Assembly: GCA_951394405.1 (NCBI GenBank)
Contig: OX596334.1
Coordinates: 5,084,001-5,148,000 of the forward strand
Origin: Coprinellus micaceus
Lineage: Eukaryota > Basidiomycota > Agaricomycetes > Agaricales > Psathyrellaceae
Reading direction: 5' to 3'
DNA length: 64,000 nucleotides
In this document: in pieces, positions 24,672-37,227 of the stretch
Numbering within the stretch: the stretch's first letter is position 1
Layout: every line of letters begins with the position of its first letter
Made by a program: the position numbers and the translations under genes
Notes under the pieces: model-generated
The model's database searches: none
What the model was told of the DNA's origin: nothing
What the model saw: the letters and a program-made list of their open reading frames with translations, nothing else

Positions 24672-26480
24672 GGTAAATTGGGGGAAATCGAGCCTCCTTC
24701 TCCTCTCTTATATGTGCAACAGTTGGGGAGGGAAATTGATGTCCTTATCAACGACCGTTCATCACAGCTTCGGCGGAGCCCAGGCGCCTTCGATCATAGA
24801 CAGCTATGTGGAGCGTTCCTCGCTCATGTATGCCTGCGATACTCATTCATCGCCGCAGTCATATCATGGACCGAGGAACCCCAATTTTCTGGGACTGGGC
24901 CGCAGGGTGTACCCCAACCGTTGGCACCGTGAAAGCCCATGTCCTGGGCTCGCTTTACCCCCCACCATGCCGACGTATTCAATGCATGCTGCCCAGCAAG
25001 AACGACGTATGCATATGCGAGCCAGGAGGAACAATGGTGGTCATTCATGCGCCGTTAAGAATGTGTCGAACGCTCGGGCCCGAACAAAAGGCTCGTTCTA
25101 TACGCTCACCTTACCATGTTACGCCTTCGTGAATATAGTGTGCCCTTGCGACGGTGCTGATCTGTCGAAAGCGCTGATCGCGCGCTAGCTTCAAGACCTC
25201 CACTTGGAGTACCACCCCGCCCTCTCTCCACCGCGAAAGAGGACATGACCGCCGCACAATTAGTCCTTTCGGAGTCTCGGGAGTGTCTTGAATGTTGTGG
25301 GAGGCTATTGTCCCTTTCTGTCAGGGGCTCCCTTCCGCAGCCCAGAATGAGAGCGTTATTGGGTGGACGTCAAGAACCTCTGCAGCGAGCTCTCACGACG
25401 AGATCAAGGCCATGTTATACTGAGGATTCTATGCGGGGTACTTCATGGATGTCGGCGGAGGTGCGCGATGCGCCAAGAATAGGTTGATAGTTCTTTCCAA
25501 TTTGACCGCCATATTCGCCGCAATGGCTGCACGACCGCGGTTAGGTCGTGGATATGGAGCACTATGACCAATGGAATCACCTGCGACGGGTGCTCTCTGA
25601 GCTTGCGTCCACGGTCCGCCGTGCTTCAATCTGATCAAAGTTCTTCATTGTCGTCTACTGGGTACCACCGAGTTCGCTGACTCAGCTCTGCTTACGGAAA
25701 AGAGCGAGGGCTTCGTTGTCTTGAATTCAACCCACGAGCACTGACCGTAGGTGAATGTACTTGTGAGCAGCTATATAAATTCTACAGTTGTCTGTCGCAG
25801 TCCCAATAGTCTCATTTAGTCCGCCTCGCACGGTAGGGGATCGACGGGCGAGTTTGTGTGAAGAGTAACATAATGTCAGCAGGTTAGCTTCTCTTGGAAA
25901 AGGGCGGTCGCTCTCACCTTCTCACCTTCTCCCCACTTCTGGCGCCGCGCATCCTCACAAAGTTCCAGAAAGTTACGTACAAATGGTGTCTGGCGCGTAC
26001 CTTCAGATTCCTTGGCTTGGCTCTTAGATGGGAGTCATCGATTTCCGCCGGGTGTCGCCCGGATTGGACTCGTCGATCACCACTGGATCGAGGTCGCCGA
26101 TTGGCTTTGGGTGGCGCTTGGACCACCACTGTGTGGAACTCGTCGGCCGCAAGCAGAGGGTCTTGATGGGAAACGTCGATCACTCTTGGGTGGTTGAATC
26201 GAGGTCGCTGAACCTTCTCGGTGGGTTTTAGACCGGTAGGGAGGTAGGTAAGTAGGTAGTACTCACGTTGACCTTGGGACGGGAATCGCCGATTGCCTCT
26301 AGGTGTTATGAAACTTGGCCTTGGCACCTGCGGGTATCAGCATTTGCCCGGCAGCTGAGTCATCGCTTCGTCCCCCATAGGAACCCAAACTGGCTTGCCA
26401 AGGCGGGACTCACAACGAACGCCAGGGTAGGCTTCTCGGGCCATAATTATGAAAATAAGCGAGGTCGTAAGGGAAATGTA
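24672..26480. other. Intergenic stretch, no gene assigned
   Basis: About 1.8 kb. Open frames are short and overlapping. From about 26030 to 26330 the sequence has a loosely repetitive texture built on gtcgatcac, gaggtcgc and tgggtgg words, suggesting an old low-copy repeat. The upstream part holds the promoter region of module protein B. Nothing else is supported. Confidence 0.35.
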
Positions 26481-29249
26481 TTACTCAGAATCCTCTCCTG
26501 GTTGGACTACATCTGGGTCGAAGGTGGGATCTAACCGTCCATTCACTACAATATTCACACACGGAACATCTTCCTCCAGGCGAGGTAGATCTTGGAAGAC
26601 CTTTCCCGCCCTGTTCCTCGTGTCCCATATACAATCCGCCTGTACGAATGGGAGCCAATAGATCTCCTTCTTGAAAACCTTCCTCCAGATAACCCTCCGT
26701 ACCTGCTCACATACGTCATGCGAGACACGCTTCCTGAAGTGAAACCACCGTCGGTAGTACACGGTCTGCCGATAGTTCTGATTTCTTGCTGGGAGCTGAT
26801 GACCCTTCGAGGGAAAGAGCTTGTTGAAGAGCGCCTTCCACTCCTCCTTCTCGGCATTTGCTCTCTTCCAGCGGGAAGCGTTGAACAGGCGACCGAAGTT
26901 TCGCTCTTGGAAGATAGTCGCATCGGCTACGCTCCGTTCGGCCTCCGTGAGTCGAATAGTTGCACCCTTTTCAATAGACGTGGCATTTGGGGAGGTATTG
27001 AGGATATCGGGGAAGAAATGGCGTAGAATGTCGGATACGATACCAGAGATCGACGTGTCAGGGAAGAAATCGAGAGCAGCCTCGTCTTCATCGCCTGAGT
27101 CGTCCGATATGCTGTCGACGGATGGCGGGTTGATGCGAAGGCCTTGTAATCCAGGGAGATCGTCGAACGGAGCGGGTCCTTCGGGAAAGCTGGGTAAGCG
27201 TAGTTGAGGAGCCTTGTTCCGCACTCGTACAGGATTCGACTCCACCGACATCCCTCCACCTGTCAACGATGCCATGATGCCTTTCAGGTTGTCACCTAGC
27301 AAGGTAACGCAAGCGGAATCGGATATGAATCGAGTCCCAGGGAATCGGGGGACCCGGTGTCGAGGCCCAACAAGGAGGTACCGAAGGAAGAATGCCCCTC
27401 GATCGACCTTTGGTACAGTCTGTTCCTCATCTTCTTCCCGGGTTGTGCTAAGCGACGTGGGGAAAGGAAGGTCATCGCGATCAACCTCCGAGCGTTTACC
27501 ATGGGGAAGGATCGCGCGCATTAGTTCTCGGGATGCAGACCTGTTGTCGACGGTCGCGCTCAAGGAGTTGACAAGGAATGGGGTTGTGGCGGTAAGAAGA
27601 AGCGCCCCAGAGCTACGGGACATATATCCAGGGTCTGCTCTCTGCCAATCGAGTAGATAGTTGAGTGCTAGTGCGCGTGACGCTCGATACCCCCTGGATA
27701 ATATAGCTGGTGAGTGTCAACCCCAAGCAGAGCGATATTATCATCTTACCAAAGGTCGCTGATGTCCACAGATACTGTCGCGTTCACGAAGGTGTCAACG
27801 TCTGCCCCCATAAACACTTCAGTTGCAAAGCGGAGAGGAACGCGAACTTCTACACGGCAGCAGCTGTAGTTCGCGTCCGATGCATCCTGATAGAGTTTAA
27901 TGAGGCGTTCGAGGAAGGTCGCAGCTGAGGCCGGTTTCCGAATCACCTGAGCCCCGGTGATGTGCTTTGCGTGTTGTCCGTTCGCCTTGGAGGCCGTGAG
28001 ACTCTTGTCCGTCACGTACATCTGGAAGTAGACGACCCCGAATCGTCCTTGTCCATGAGGTCCTGGAGTGATACGACATCCGGACACCTTGACAAGGTGA
28101 GAGATATGGTCTCGTGCGTACTGCGAACTTCCTAGAGTGGTTATGCGCAGTGCGTTGTTCGAGTCAACGCCGGTGACCTCCTGATAGACGCTGGCATGGC
28201 CGTCGGTGGACCATAGGAGGGACTTTCGGGGCTGGGCAAGCTCTAAACCGACATCGATGAACCATGTGCCCATCTCTGGGTCCATGGCCATGGCGAGAGG
28301 GATGTTGTTCTCGTTGAAGAATGTCTGTAACGCTGTATTCGCAGCTCCAGGAAGGCATCCATGATAGGAGGAATTTTTGACGCCACGGATCATGTGAAGA
28401 TAGACCATACCCTCCGCCCACTTGTGTCCAGAACGCACGAGGAATGCAGGGATGAGCTCGCTGAGTTCTTCAATAAACCATGAGGGAAATACTTTCGTCG
28501 TAAAGGAGAGTCGTCCATCGGCGTTCGTGGCGCGAAATATCTCAGAAGCCAAGGTTGTTGGAAGATCGCCGCTACGCGAACCGAGGAGGCGGACCATTGC
28601 AGGGCGAATTCCGCATTCGTAAATCGCCCGTCGGTGATTGATATCGAGGTTGCCGTTCTTTCGCGCGGGATCCCAAAGACCGGGGAACATGAGGATTATG
28701 CTGTTACGAGTACCGAACGTCGCGAAGTGCGCATTCGGGATGGTGTGGATGAGAGCTGATTGAAGGGTCTGTGTGTCTGGACTAAGTATGTGCGTTGAAG
28801 TAATCGTATTGAATAGGGCTTACTCCAAGAGAGTCCACCCACTCGTAAACAATGTGAACATTGTTTCGAAGGTCATCCGCCCACTGGGAGGTCATCGTGA
28901 ACATGAGCTCGGTTCCCCTAACGAGGATCCGGGGACAAATCCCTAGAAGGGAGTCGAAATCGCGGGTGGCGTGGGGTGTTCGTGATTGGGAACTCCGATT
29001 TTGGTCGAGGAAGATGTTTAGGACGACCTTGTAACCATCTGCGACTCCACACAGTACAAACAAAACGAAGCGGGCGAAGAGTCCCACGGTATAGAGCTCT
29101 GTGGCCATCGTAACCAGCTCTGAGAGGCTGAATTCCACACAGTTGAGGTCTTCAATGTCGATGTCGTCCGCCGGATCGTCGCCATTGGGGAGGGGGTGTC
29201 TCTGCGTGATACCTTCGAAGAGTTCATCGAGATCGTCGGCGAAGTCCAT
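26481..29249 (-). CDS. Three-exon orphan family, copy 3 (885 aa)
   Basis: Exons 29249-28824, 28768-27750 and 27693-26481 (426, 1019 and 1213 nt), introns of 55 and 56 bp in phases 0 and 2. I start at the ATG giving MDFADDLDELF; the frame extends further upstream without better support. Exon 1 contains LLGICPRILVRGTELMFTM and HIVYEWVD. Exon 2 has IILMFPGLWDPARK, GTWFIDVGLELA, LLWSTDGHASVYQEVTGVD and ends SVDISDLW. Exon 3 has GAFFLRYLLVGPRHR, an acidic Ser-rich stretch (SDDSGDEDEAALDFFPD), ERNFGRLFNASRWKRANAEEW-like text, then FKKEIYWLPFVQADCIW and NIVVNGRLDPTFDP. The longest of the four. Intact frame, no signal peptide, no enzyme motif I recognise. Confidence 0.84.
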
Positions 29250-31114
29250 CGCCACTCTAGGCGTTGGTTTGAGAAATGGGCAATTTAGAGGCTTGAGTAT
29301 AACCCACTGAAAAAGGTAGACAACGAGAATTGCGGTGTTACGATTCGAAAGTCCTAGACGACGGAGAACGAGTGGTGGTTGATTTGATGAGAGGGAAGTG
29401 CGGGAATCCTTCTTATATGAGTGAGAGCCGGTGGAACGCAACGTTTGGCTCATATCTCCCCATCTCCGCCCGCTAGATGAATGTGCACCCCGCCAGTGTA
29501 TAATGGAGACCAGCGCCTTGGAATGTCAGACGCCAGCATAACCTTCAACTTTTAAGGGAAGGTGGACGCATTGGGACGATCTCGAGCAAAGGCTCACGGC
29601 CTGATGACACCTTATTGACGTTGCAAGCTCATTTCAATGTCTTCGACTCGTCGCGATTTCTACTCTTGCCTTTGAGAAACTGGCGGTGGAGTATCCACGA
29701 CCCCTATCTACAATCAACCTAACGCACGGCATCCGCTTCACTGGGGTTAGCTCTCTCTGTCCCTCTGACTTGCGTTGCGCACGGGGCGGTGGAGTGCATG
29801 CATGTCCCTGATCCTAATCCTGTCCCTATCCCTGGATACCTCTAGAAGGCTACGCATTATGAATGGAAGCTTGATTCCCAGGCATGGCGTCCTAAACCGA
29901 CAATACGACGCCGGATTAGCCGATGTCGGGTATCTTCCCCCGCCCCGCCCCTCCCCCTTCAAGCGTTCGCCGAGAACGTTCCATCAGAGGCTTTTCACAA
30001 TCATTCCAGAATCGCACTGCATCGGGTTCCGTTTCGGCTCACCCAACAATCAACGCCATGCACGGAAAATACATTCATGCCATAAGGGTAAAGCTGCACC
30101 ATTCATAGGACGTCTTGAATGTTGTATTCGCTCACGATGGAGGAGAGACTCTCCATTCGTGGTAGCGGTGAGTCTTGGAACTCATCCTTCCCTCTGCACA
30201 CGCCCCCAATCATGCCCGCAACGCGCACACAGCGTCGATCCGAGATAGCGAGAAGGGTACTTCTATGTTCAAATCCCTCACGACACTGTCTCAAATACCT
30301 TCTACAGAGCTTGACAAAACCCCCCGGTGGCTCTAATGAGCCAGGTTTATATGGTCCTTACTGGAGAGCGATCCAGATAGCCCCTGTGAGTTGCTTCCCC
30401 CGACTGTAGTTTCCCCCCTGTCTAAACTTTACCAGTTTCGTGCCCCGCCTCAGTGTGCGACTAGATCGGCTGGCTTCATCGAAGCACCTGGACCAGGACC
30501 ACTAGTTCTTCTGCGAGATATTCACGGAATATATGCCGTCAGCGCGAGTGATGTCGACTCCGATAGCGGAGAGGATTCGGATGACCTCGAAGGGTGCGAG
30601 GAAGGCGGTTGTGGTTCGAGCCAAACCGCCGAGGATGGAGACAGACAGGGCGACCTCCCACGTTCCACTGAGCGTGACCCGCGATGCATCCTCGCATCAC
30701 CGACGACCTCGAGTTTACAGCGGAACGCCAGTCGTGACGAGGGCGAGGGTTATAATCTCATCGGGCCAACAAAGCAAATTGTCGTTCGGCGGACTGGGAT
30801 TGAACGAGGGTCCTCCTAGCCTTCACGTAGTCCAATCTTTCGACGATTTATACCCCGTTCAAATGTAATAGACACTGGTTCTGTAACCACCATGTTCGTC
30901 GCGCGTCGCCTCTCCCGAATCTCAAGCGCTCATTGATTGGGCCGGTCATATCGGGCCGGGCGGAGCTTAAAGCGCTTATCTTTTGGTTGATCTCCGATAT
31001 GGTGCAACCCTTCCTCGACCAGACACTCCCAAGTACTCGTGGCGTCTTACGCACAGTGCGGCAGAGCGTCTATTCTAGTAGCTACATCCTAACTAAATCT
31101 TAAACCTCTTTGCC
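29250..31114. other. Intergenic stretch, divergent promoters
   Basis: About 1.9 kb between two divergently transcribed genes, orphan-family copy 3 and the large orphan protein at 31115. A plus-strand frame at 30391-30819 contains an acidic run (DVDSDSGEDSDDLEGCEEGG) but no domain. A tRNA-like T-arm at about 30795-30815 does not fold into a full cloverleaf. No gene is assigned. Confidence 0.35.
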
Positions 31115-33764
31115 ATGTCGCGCCCATTCAACACCAATCTGAACCCACTTATCGGATACACCGAGGCCGCCTATAACGACGAGAGTCTGTATTGGAGGGC
31201 ACTCGAGAAGAACGAAATAGAGTTCTGGGACCGGAAACACGCTCATAGGACACCTCTTCGTACGTGAACCGTATATGTCTATCTCTCGAGGCTCATTACC
31301 CTCAGCTACCAAACCGTCCGACTTTCACCTCCCGTCCGTGATTCAAAGCTACACTCGCTATCGTACTTGGAACTATCAGAGTGGCTTCAAGATCCATATG
31401 AACCCCTCTTCCTCCACAAAAACCCAGAAAGAGCCTCCTTATATGGGCGCTAGCGTCAACGAAGGCGACATCTGGACGGCCTTTCTACCTGTCACGCAGA
31501 AGCCCGACGACATCTTCTTGTCCGCTTTCATGATATCCAATTACTCCCTCAAACAGTCCATCGTCTACAAAGGACCTCACCAGTACCGACTCAATGATAA
31601 ACTTGTCGAAGCTTGGCTCAATATCGAGCGACCTGTCGCGGCCATTGGTGAAGCTCTCCGTCCTCTTCTCGACTTTCCCCTCCCTGTCCAGCCGCCGGTA
31701 CTCCCATCCAGTCACCGGTATTCCGAAGTTTATACGACCCACGACCTCGCCTTCGAATCGTCCAGAAAGGCTCGTACAGCGTGGAAGTTCTTATCGGCGT
31801 ACACCGCATTTCTGCTTTCCTTTTGGCGCCAGCGGAGTGGGATCAACAAGATCGACGTTCTGGTCTCCTGGTTGGCCGACAGTCGGGGCCTCAACAAAAC
31901 GTGGCTGATGGTGCTCGTCAGATTCAGCCAGCTTGCAGATTTCGAGAAAGTCCATCGTCTTGGCCTCTTCATCAGCTACGAATCCCCGTGGATACCCTTC
32001 CTTCCAATATTTCTCGATTGCAACGTCCCCGTCACGGTCTACCTGGGGCATGGACCCGACGAAGCCGACATTCGTTCGGAATCCGTCTGGCCATTCGTCG
32101 GTCACTTCTACGAAGGCTCCATCCCTGTACACCCTTCCGATTGTTCTTGCAGCGAGTGCCCGGAACATATCGGAATCCACTCGCAGCGGGTGGCGATGTG
32201 CCCCCAAGAGTTTGTCGATTCGAGGCAGCGCGAGTGGGAACAATACTGCGCCGACACGGGCACGTCTACTCAGAAGCGGGTCGGCGGGGTCCCAGTCCAG
32301 TCGATAGGGAGCTATGTCACTTCTTTGGAACGGTGGACGATGTATGAGTGGTTCGAGACAGACGGGGTTTATCAAAGGTGCATGGTCTTCCCCCAGGCCA
32401 CGTCGAGTATCTTCAACTTCTACGAACCACTGCAGCGTTTCTTCTCTCCCCTCTATTGCGAAGTCGATCTCTGCCTCGATCCGCCAACACCTACCGCGAT
32501 CGATGGGAATGTCGCCGGTGCCTTACGTCCTCCAGATAGTGAGACCGGAATCCATGGGGGATTGCCTGACGGAGTCGACTCATTAGACGAAGAAGAAAGT
32601 CCCTCTGCGGTCGTCACCTCCCATAAATCGCCTTCTTCAAGTCCAGCTCATCCCTGGAAGGACATATTACACACGCGCCTTGGTTTCGACATCCGCAACA
32701 CGTTTACTCCCGCTGAACACGCTTCTGAGGACGAAGGGAAGGTGAAACGAGGACTTCAGGCTCTAGGACTTCAGCCCAATTCCTGGATCTCAGGAATGAC
32801 ACAGGCCGACAAATCTTGGCTCATGTTCCCCATTCAGCTTCTCGCCATGAGAGAGGCGTCGCTCGAAAGTCTCCCCGTTCAATTCGACCTCGCCAGCCGC
32901 GATCTCATCGACTCTTTATCACGCTTCCAAATCCAACCAATCCACCAGGAACACGGCACTACGACTATTCGACGCTTCATTATCGGTATACATGGTTCCG
33001 ACTTAATTACGCAATGGTTCGTCTTGGTCGTCGAACCTCACATACTCCTCGAGATCGGCCGCCGGGGATGGAAATCAGTGCGGGAGATCGCTCGTAGCCT
33101 GGCTCGCCAAGGCACGGAATTCCACACGGCTCGATTGTACGACCGCACAAAAATCGCTCCAGTCATGAACCCTACGTCGAGGACGGGCCTTGGAACCTTA
33201 CGAGCTGACAAGGAGTCTTTCACCGCCGAGGATTACAAGTCATACGAACGCGCGCGAGACTCCTTCTTGAAGTCAAATCGGGGCCATCTGGCCTTGAAGA
33301 TGGGTGGATTCCCTGCGCGCCTCGCTCGTGGCTCTGTCGACATCAACGCCGTATACGTCCGCCCATTTCAAGACCCTAAGTATGGACGGGTGCTGGGCAC
33401 ATGCCCTGACGGACACTTGGTGATCTGCGACTACGCCACTCACGCCGACATAGATCAACTTCTCGGTCGGTACACCAAGGTCGTGGCTGGAAACCAAGAG
33501 ATGGTTACTCTCTGGCCGCCAATGTCGGTGTGGGAGGTCATGGGGAACAACGCTGAGTGCTGGAGCGACGCTGCCGAGTACTGGTTTCAAGCGCGACTCG
33601 ACCAGTGTCGTTCTGGCGAGGCGATCGAATTGAGGTCAGTCGGGGAATGGAGGAAAAGGTGTAGGTTAGTCAAGGAGACCAGGGATGTTTGGAAGACATA
33701 TAGGAGGCTCGCGGGCGACTACCTCCGTGTTCACCTTCGTCCATCCAGCTCGCCGTCAGCGTAA
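31115..33764 (+). CDS. Large agaricomycete orphan protein (867 aa)
   Basis: Exon 1 is 31115-31259 (MSRPFNTNLNPLIG, containing YTEAAYNDESLYWRALE); a 46-bp intron with donor gtacgt leads to exon 2, 31306-33764. The frame is unbroken for 867 codons. Recognisable boxes are GASVNEGDIWTAFLP, YSLKQSIVYKGPHQYRLNDK, a long hydrophobic-aromatic helical region (FLSAYTAFLLSFWRQRSG, ADSRGLNKTWLMVLVRFSQL), LFISYESPWIPFLPIF, and a Cys cluster CSCSECPEHIGIHSQRVAMC that could hold a metal ion. From memory, proteins with this layout recur as unnamed multicopy families in agaricomycete genomes; I could not check. It stands head to head with orphan copy 3 and tail to tail with copy 4 (180 bp between stops). Function unknown. 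Confidence 0.85.
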
Positions 33765-33944
33765 GGACCTCCCGCGTGTGTTTAAAAGGCAACTAGTTCC
33801 AATCTGATCTCAGCCGGGTAGTTATTGTAGTTGTATTTGTTAATTGTTCATGTACTTAACGCTCGTCGACGATAACTCAATCATTTTCTGCCATCCCTCC
33901 GAAAAAAACAACTGATATTTTTACGATGAAAGAAAGAAACTATT

Positions 33945-36506
33945 CTACGTAGTACCCCAAAGGGGATCGCACGAGCCATTAACTAGCACGTACACGTCAG
34001 AGGTGGTATCCAGGTCCGCTGGCATGGCCAGAAACCGACTGTCGGGTTCAGATGACCAAACCCCATCCCTTCCACAACGTGGCATCCAATAAGCCGATTT
34101 GAAGAAGCATCCCCACATCGCGCAACGGAGTAATTGCAAGGACACTGGGTTGAGGGATTTGATTAGCTTTACCCAAAGCTCGTAGTAGTGCAGCTTGGAG
34201 GGTACGGCCTCGTCGGAGTCGTGCGTCGGAAAGAAGGTGTCGAAAACACTCTTCCATTCATCCGCGGTTGAGTATTTCCAGTTGCAGGAGTTGAATACGT
34301 GGGCTAGATCACGTTCGTAAAAAATGCCTTTCACCCCCTTGTTCCCATTTGATGCATATTCGGACATAGACGAGAGTCGTGCAGATCCATTGGGGGCGTC
34401 GACAAGGACGTCGACTGGAAATGCCGCAAAGATTCGTCTGATGTGCCGCATAAGGACGGGGTCTTCGGTATAGTCAACTCCCTTCCCAACGTCCATCCAT
34501 CGTAAGGTCGAGTCGTCATCCACTTGGAACATTGGCTGTGGGATATCGTCTCCAAGAAATGGGATAGCTCGACGAAAGGGAAGCTTGCCCTTGGGTGACG
34601 GGAGTGGCACGGGCGTTTCGGGCACATCTTGATTCTCCGCAGTGAACATCTCTATGATCGAAGACGGGCGGTCCCCGAGGACGGCCGTCAAATCGTCTTC
34701 AGAGGCCTCCATTCGGTACTTGAATTGGAAGTGGGGGCTGTTGCCGTCATCCCCGAAGCATATCTCCCTCAGAAACAGGATACCTGCCGTCGTCGTGGCA
34801 GGGAATGGTAGTGATATTGTGAGGTCCGCGGGGACGGTATGGTTTGCGTTGGCGAGCCACGTTATAGCAGTCGTGAGGGAGATACGTTCCTGATCCTTGA
34901 CCTCGGTTTGATTTTTCGAGAGATTGAGTAAGTAGTGAAGTCCTATAGTGCGGAGTGCTCGCCAACGCCTGCGTGGGTATCAGTCAGTCATATTTAGAGT
35001 TAAATATGAATTCAGGAACTCACCAAAGCTCGGGCGAACCAATTGTCAGGACACCATCGAGTAGGACTCCGATGTCCACGTCCCTTAACGCGTTCTCGGC
35101 TGTCTGGAGCGGGGTTCTAACGCTGCCTGCAGCGGCGATGTCGTACGTCGTATGCGCGTATTGTAATGCCAACTCGTGGAGGAAGGTGCGCTTGTTATTA
35201 GGCGTGTCGATGAGGTGGGATGCTGTGGCCGTTTCGACTCGCCGTCCCCACTGGTCAATAACGCCCAGGCAAAGGTCCTGGACGTAAAGCTGTACATATC
35301 CCGGAGGTGTCTCCCCTTCGTCACTCTTCGGTTTCGGGACAACGGTACAGCCAAGAGTGTCCGCCATGTGCGAAACGAGCTGCGGCTTATACCGGGAGCT
35401 TTTCAAGTTGAGGTCCTTTCCGGTAAGTTCCTTGTAGACTTGAGCGTGGTAGTCGGCTGACCAGATAGTCGCCGACTCTCTGACCGAAATAACGACCCCA
35501 ACATCAACATACCACACCCCGCCCTTCCCTATGTCCTCCTGCACGCGGTTGAGTGCAAGGTGACCCCGCCGAAGGTGGTCCTTCAGTATGTTTGAGGACT
35601 GAGCGGTGGACCTGAGGAAGTGGGGTTCCGACTCAATTCGAACGACATGAACGAAGACAAGCTCCTTCATCCACGGGAGATCGCTGCATTCGGCGTGCTT
35701 GCGAATGGTCGACCCGAGCGAAACCAAGCAACGTTCAGGAAAGCTGATGAGAGAGGGACGCATCCGAGCAGACGACCGACGAGTGCCCGCCTCAGATAGC
35801 TCGGCGATAGCGGGGTAGATCGCCTTTTCCCATACTTCGCGAAATTCCAGGGCCGTCAAGTCCGCGGGCCTCCTTCTCTTGCTATGCAACAGTGGAAAGG
35901 CGACGTATATCGAGTTTGGACCATATGTTGCAAGCTCGAAACTTGGGAGCTGATCCACCTCCACCGAGTGCTCTTTCTGAACTGGAGTCAGTTGGAAGCA
36001 ACAGTTGCAACGGCTTGCGGACATACCTCCGCCGTTATCCAGCGATGGTAAATGTGAATCTTCTGGTTAGCCGTATTCCCAGGGCGCAGTATTGTTGTGA
36101 ACACAATTGCAGTGTTTCGAACCAAAATGTTTGGGGAGACTCCGAAGACCGTGCCGTAGAAGCGGCGTACTATGAAGCGTTGACCGTAATCCCTTGGGTA
36201 TAGAACGAAGGTGCGGTCTTCAGGCCCTATCCCGCACTCCACAAGTCGAATAAAGTCGTTCCGCATGCCATCCGCCTTGAGCGTGTTCGATTCTTCGAGT
36301 AGCTTCACCATGGTACGGGGTTCCAAAGCTTCGTTGTCTCGGCTGCGTGCACAACACCCAGGCGTCTCTGGGGCCACAGCAGGATCTGGATCGCCGGGTG
36401 AGGAAGGGAAAGGGTATACGCCGCCCCCAGTCGATCTCTTGAGATTGGGTGGCATCGGTTGCGTGGTGGGGGAATGGGAGGGCTCCCCAGCCAACGGCGC
36501 ATTCAT
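33945..36506 (-). CDS. Three-exon orphan family, copy 4 (818 aa)
   Basis: Exons 36506-36027, 35976-35024 and 34968-33945 (480, 953 and 1024 nt); introns of 50 and 55 bp, phases 0 and 2. Exon 1 is Pro-rich at the start, then contains RFIVRRFYGTVFGVSPNILVR and IHIYHRW. Exon 2 has SIYVAFPLLHSKRRRPADLT, WMKELVFVHVVR, GKGGVWYVDVGVVISVRES, TIWSADYHAQVYKELTGKDLN and TLGCTVVPKPK. Exon 3 opens W-R-W-R-A-L-R-T, then AGILFLREICFGDD, KGIFYERDLAHVFNSCNWKYS, ADEWKSVFDTFFP, FFKSAYWMPRCGRDGVWSS and VYVLVNGSCDPLW. This copy is the clearest template for the family because every box is present. No recognised enzyme motif or membrane segment. Confidence 0.85.
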
Positions 36507-37227
36507 ATAGTCACAGACGTGGCGCTAAGCATAGCGTGCATGAGTTACATGAATGGAAGGATTACACGCATTCGGTTGCTTCGGTCGCCGATTTTCAGTG
36601 TTCAATGCCTTGACGTTCATAACCGCATTTTGCGCAGCCGTGATTGTAAACAGACGTTGTGAGTGCAGACATTTCATATTAGCGTTTCTCAGTCGACGAA
36701 TCGTCGTCAATGGCTTCGGGCTCACGCTAACTCGACGAGAATTTGACACGGCGTTCCGTGAATCACTTCAGAGACGAAGGTGGAGAACATACTTGGATGG
36801 AAGTTGGAGTCCTAGTGTCTCTCGCTCGGGTAATCCTTCAAGACTGACGCCTACCTGAACGACCCCGATCCGGCAGGAATGTTCCATTGCATCTCAGGAT
36901 AGGGCCTGGGCATTCATGTAGTCGAATACTCTAGTCTGACCTGAACTGGACAACGTTTACCGTCCAGAGCTGCTCCCGAGGACAATAAAACACACCCAAA
37001 GTAGTAAATGAATCTTGTAATCCCAGCGTAGAGACGGGATCAAGTCTAGCTATCTTGTACTGTTAAAAATGGGCGTCGTTGACGTGACCTCTCCCCCTTC
37101 AATACGAACAAAATATATCGACATTGCGTAACCGAATTACAGGCTTAAAAAGTAGAAATAAAGAGTGGCCTTCGACGAGAACGGCAACCTTGTGCACCAC
37201 AAGCACGGTCTCTCAGACGGCGGTCCC
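36507..37227. other. Intergenic stretch, no gene seen
   Basis: About 720 bp between two minus-strand genes: the promoter region of orphan copy 4 on one side and the 3' end of the viroplasmin-like gene on the other. Open frames here are short with no domain. Confidence 0.4.

Noticed and set aside
30745..30860. tRNA-like sequence on the minus strand (gttcaatccc resembling a T-loop)
   Set aside because: The surrounding bases do not pair into T, anticodon and acceptor stems, and no A box is in place.
17464..36506. Assignment of the three-exon family to TET/JBP dioxygenases, which are expanded near transposons in Agaricomycetes
   Set aside because: No H-x-D...H signature or double-stranded beta-helix pattern could be seen in any copy.
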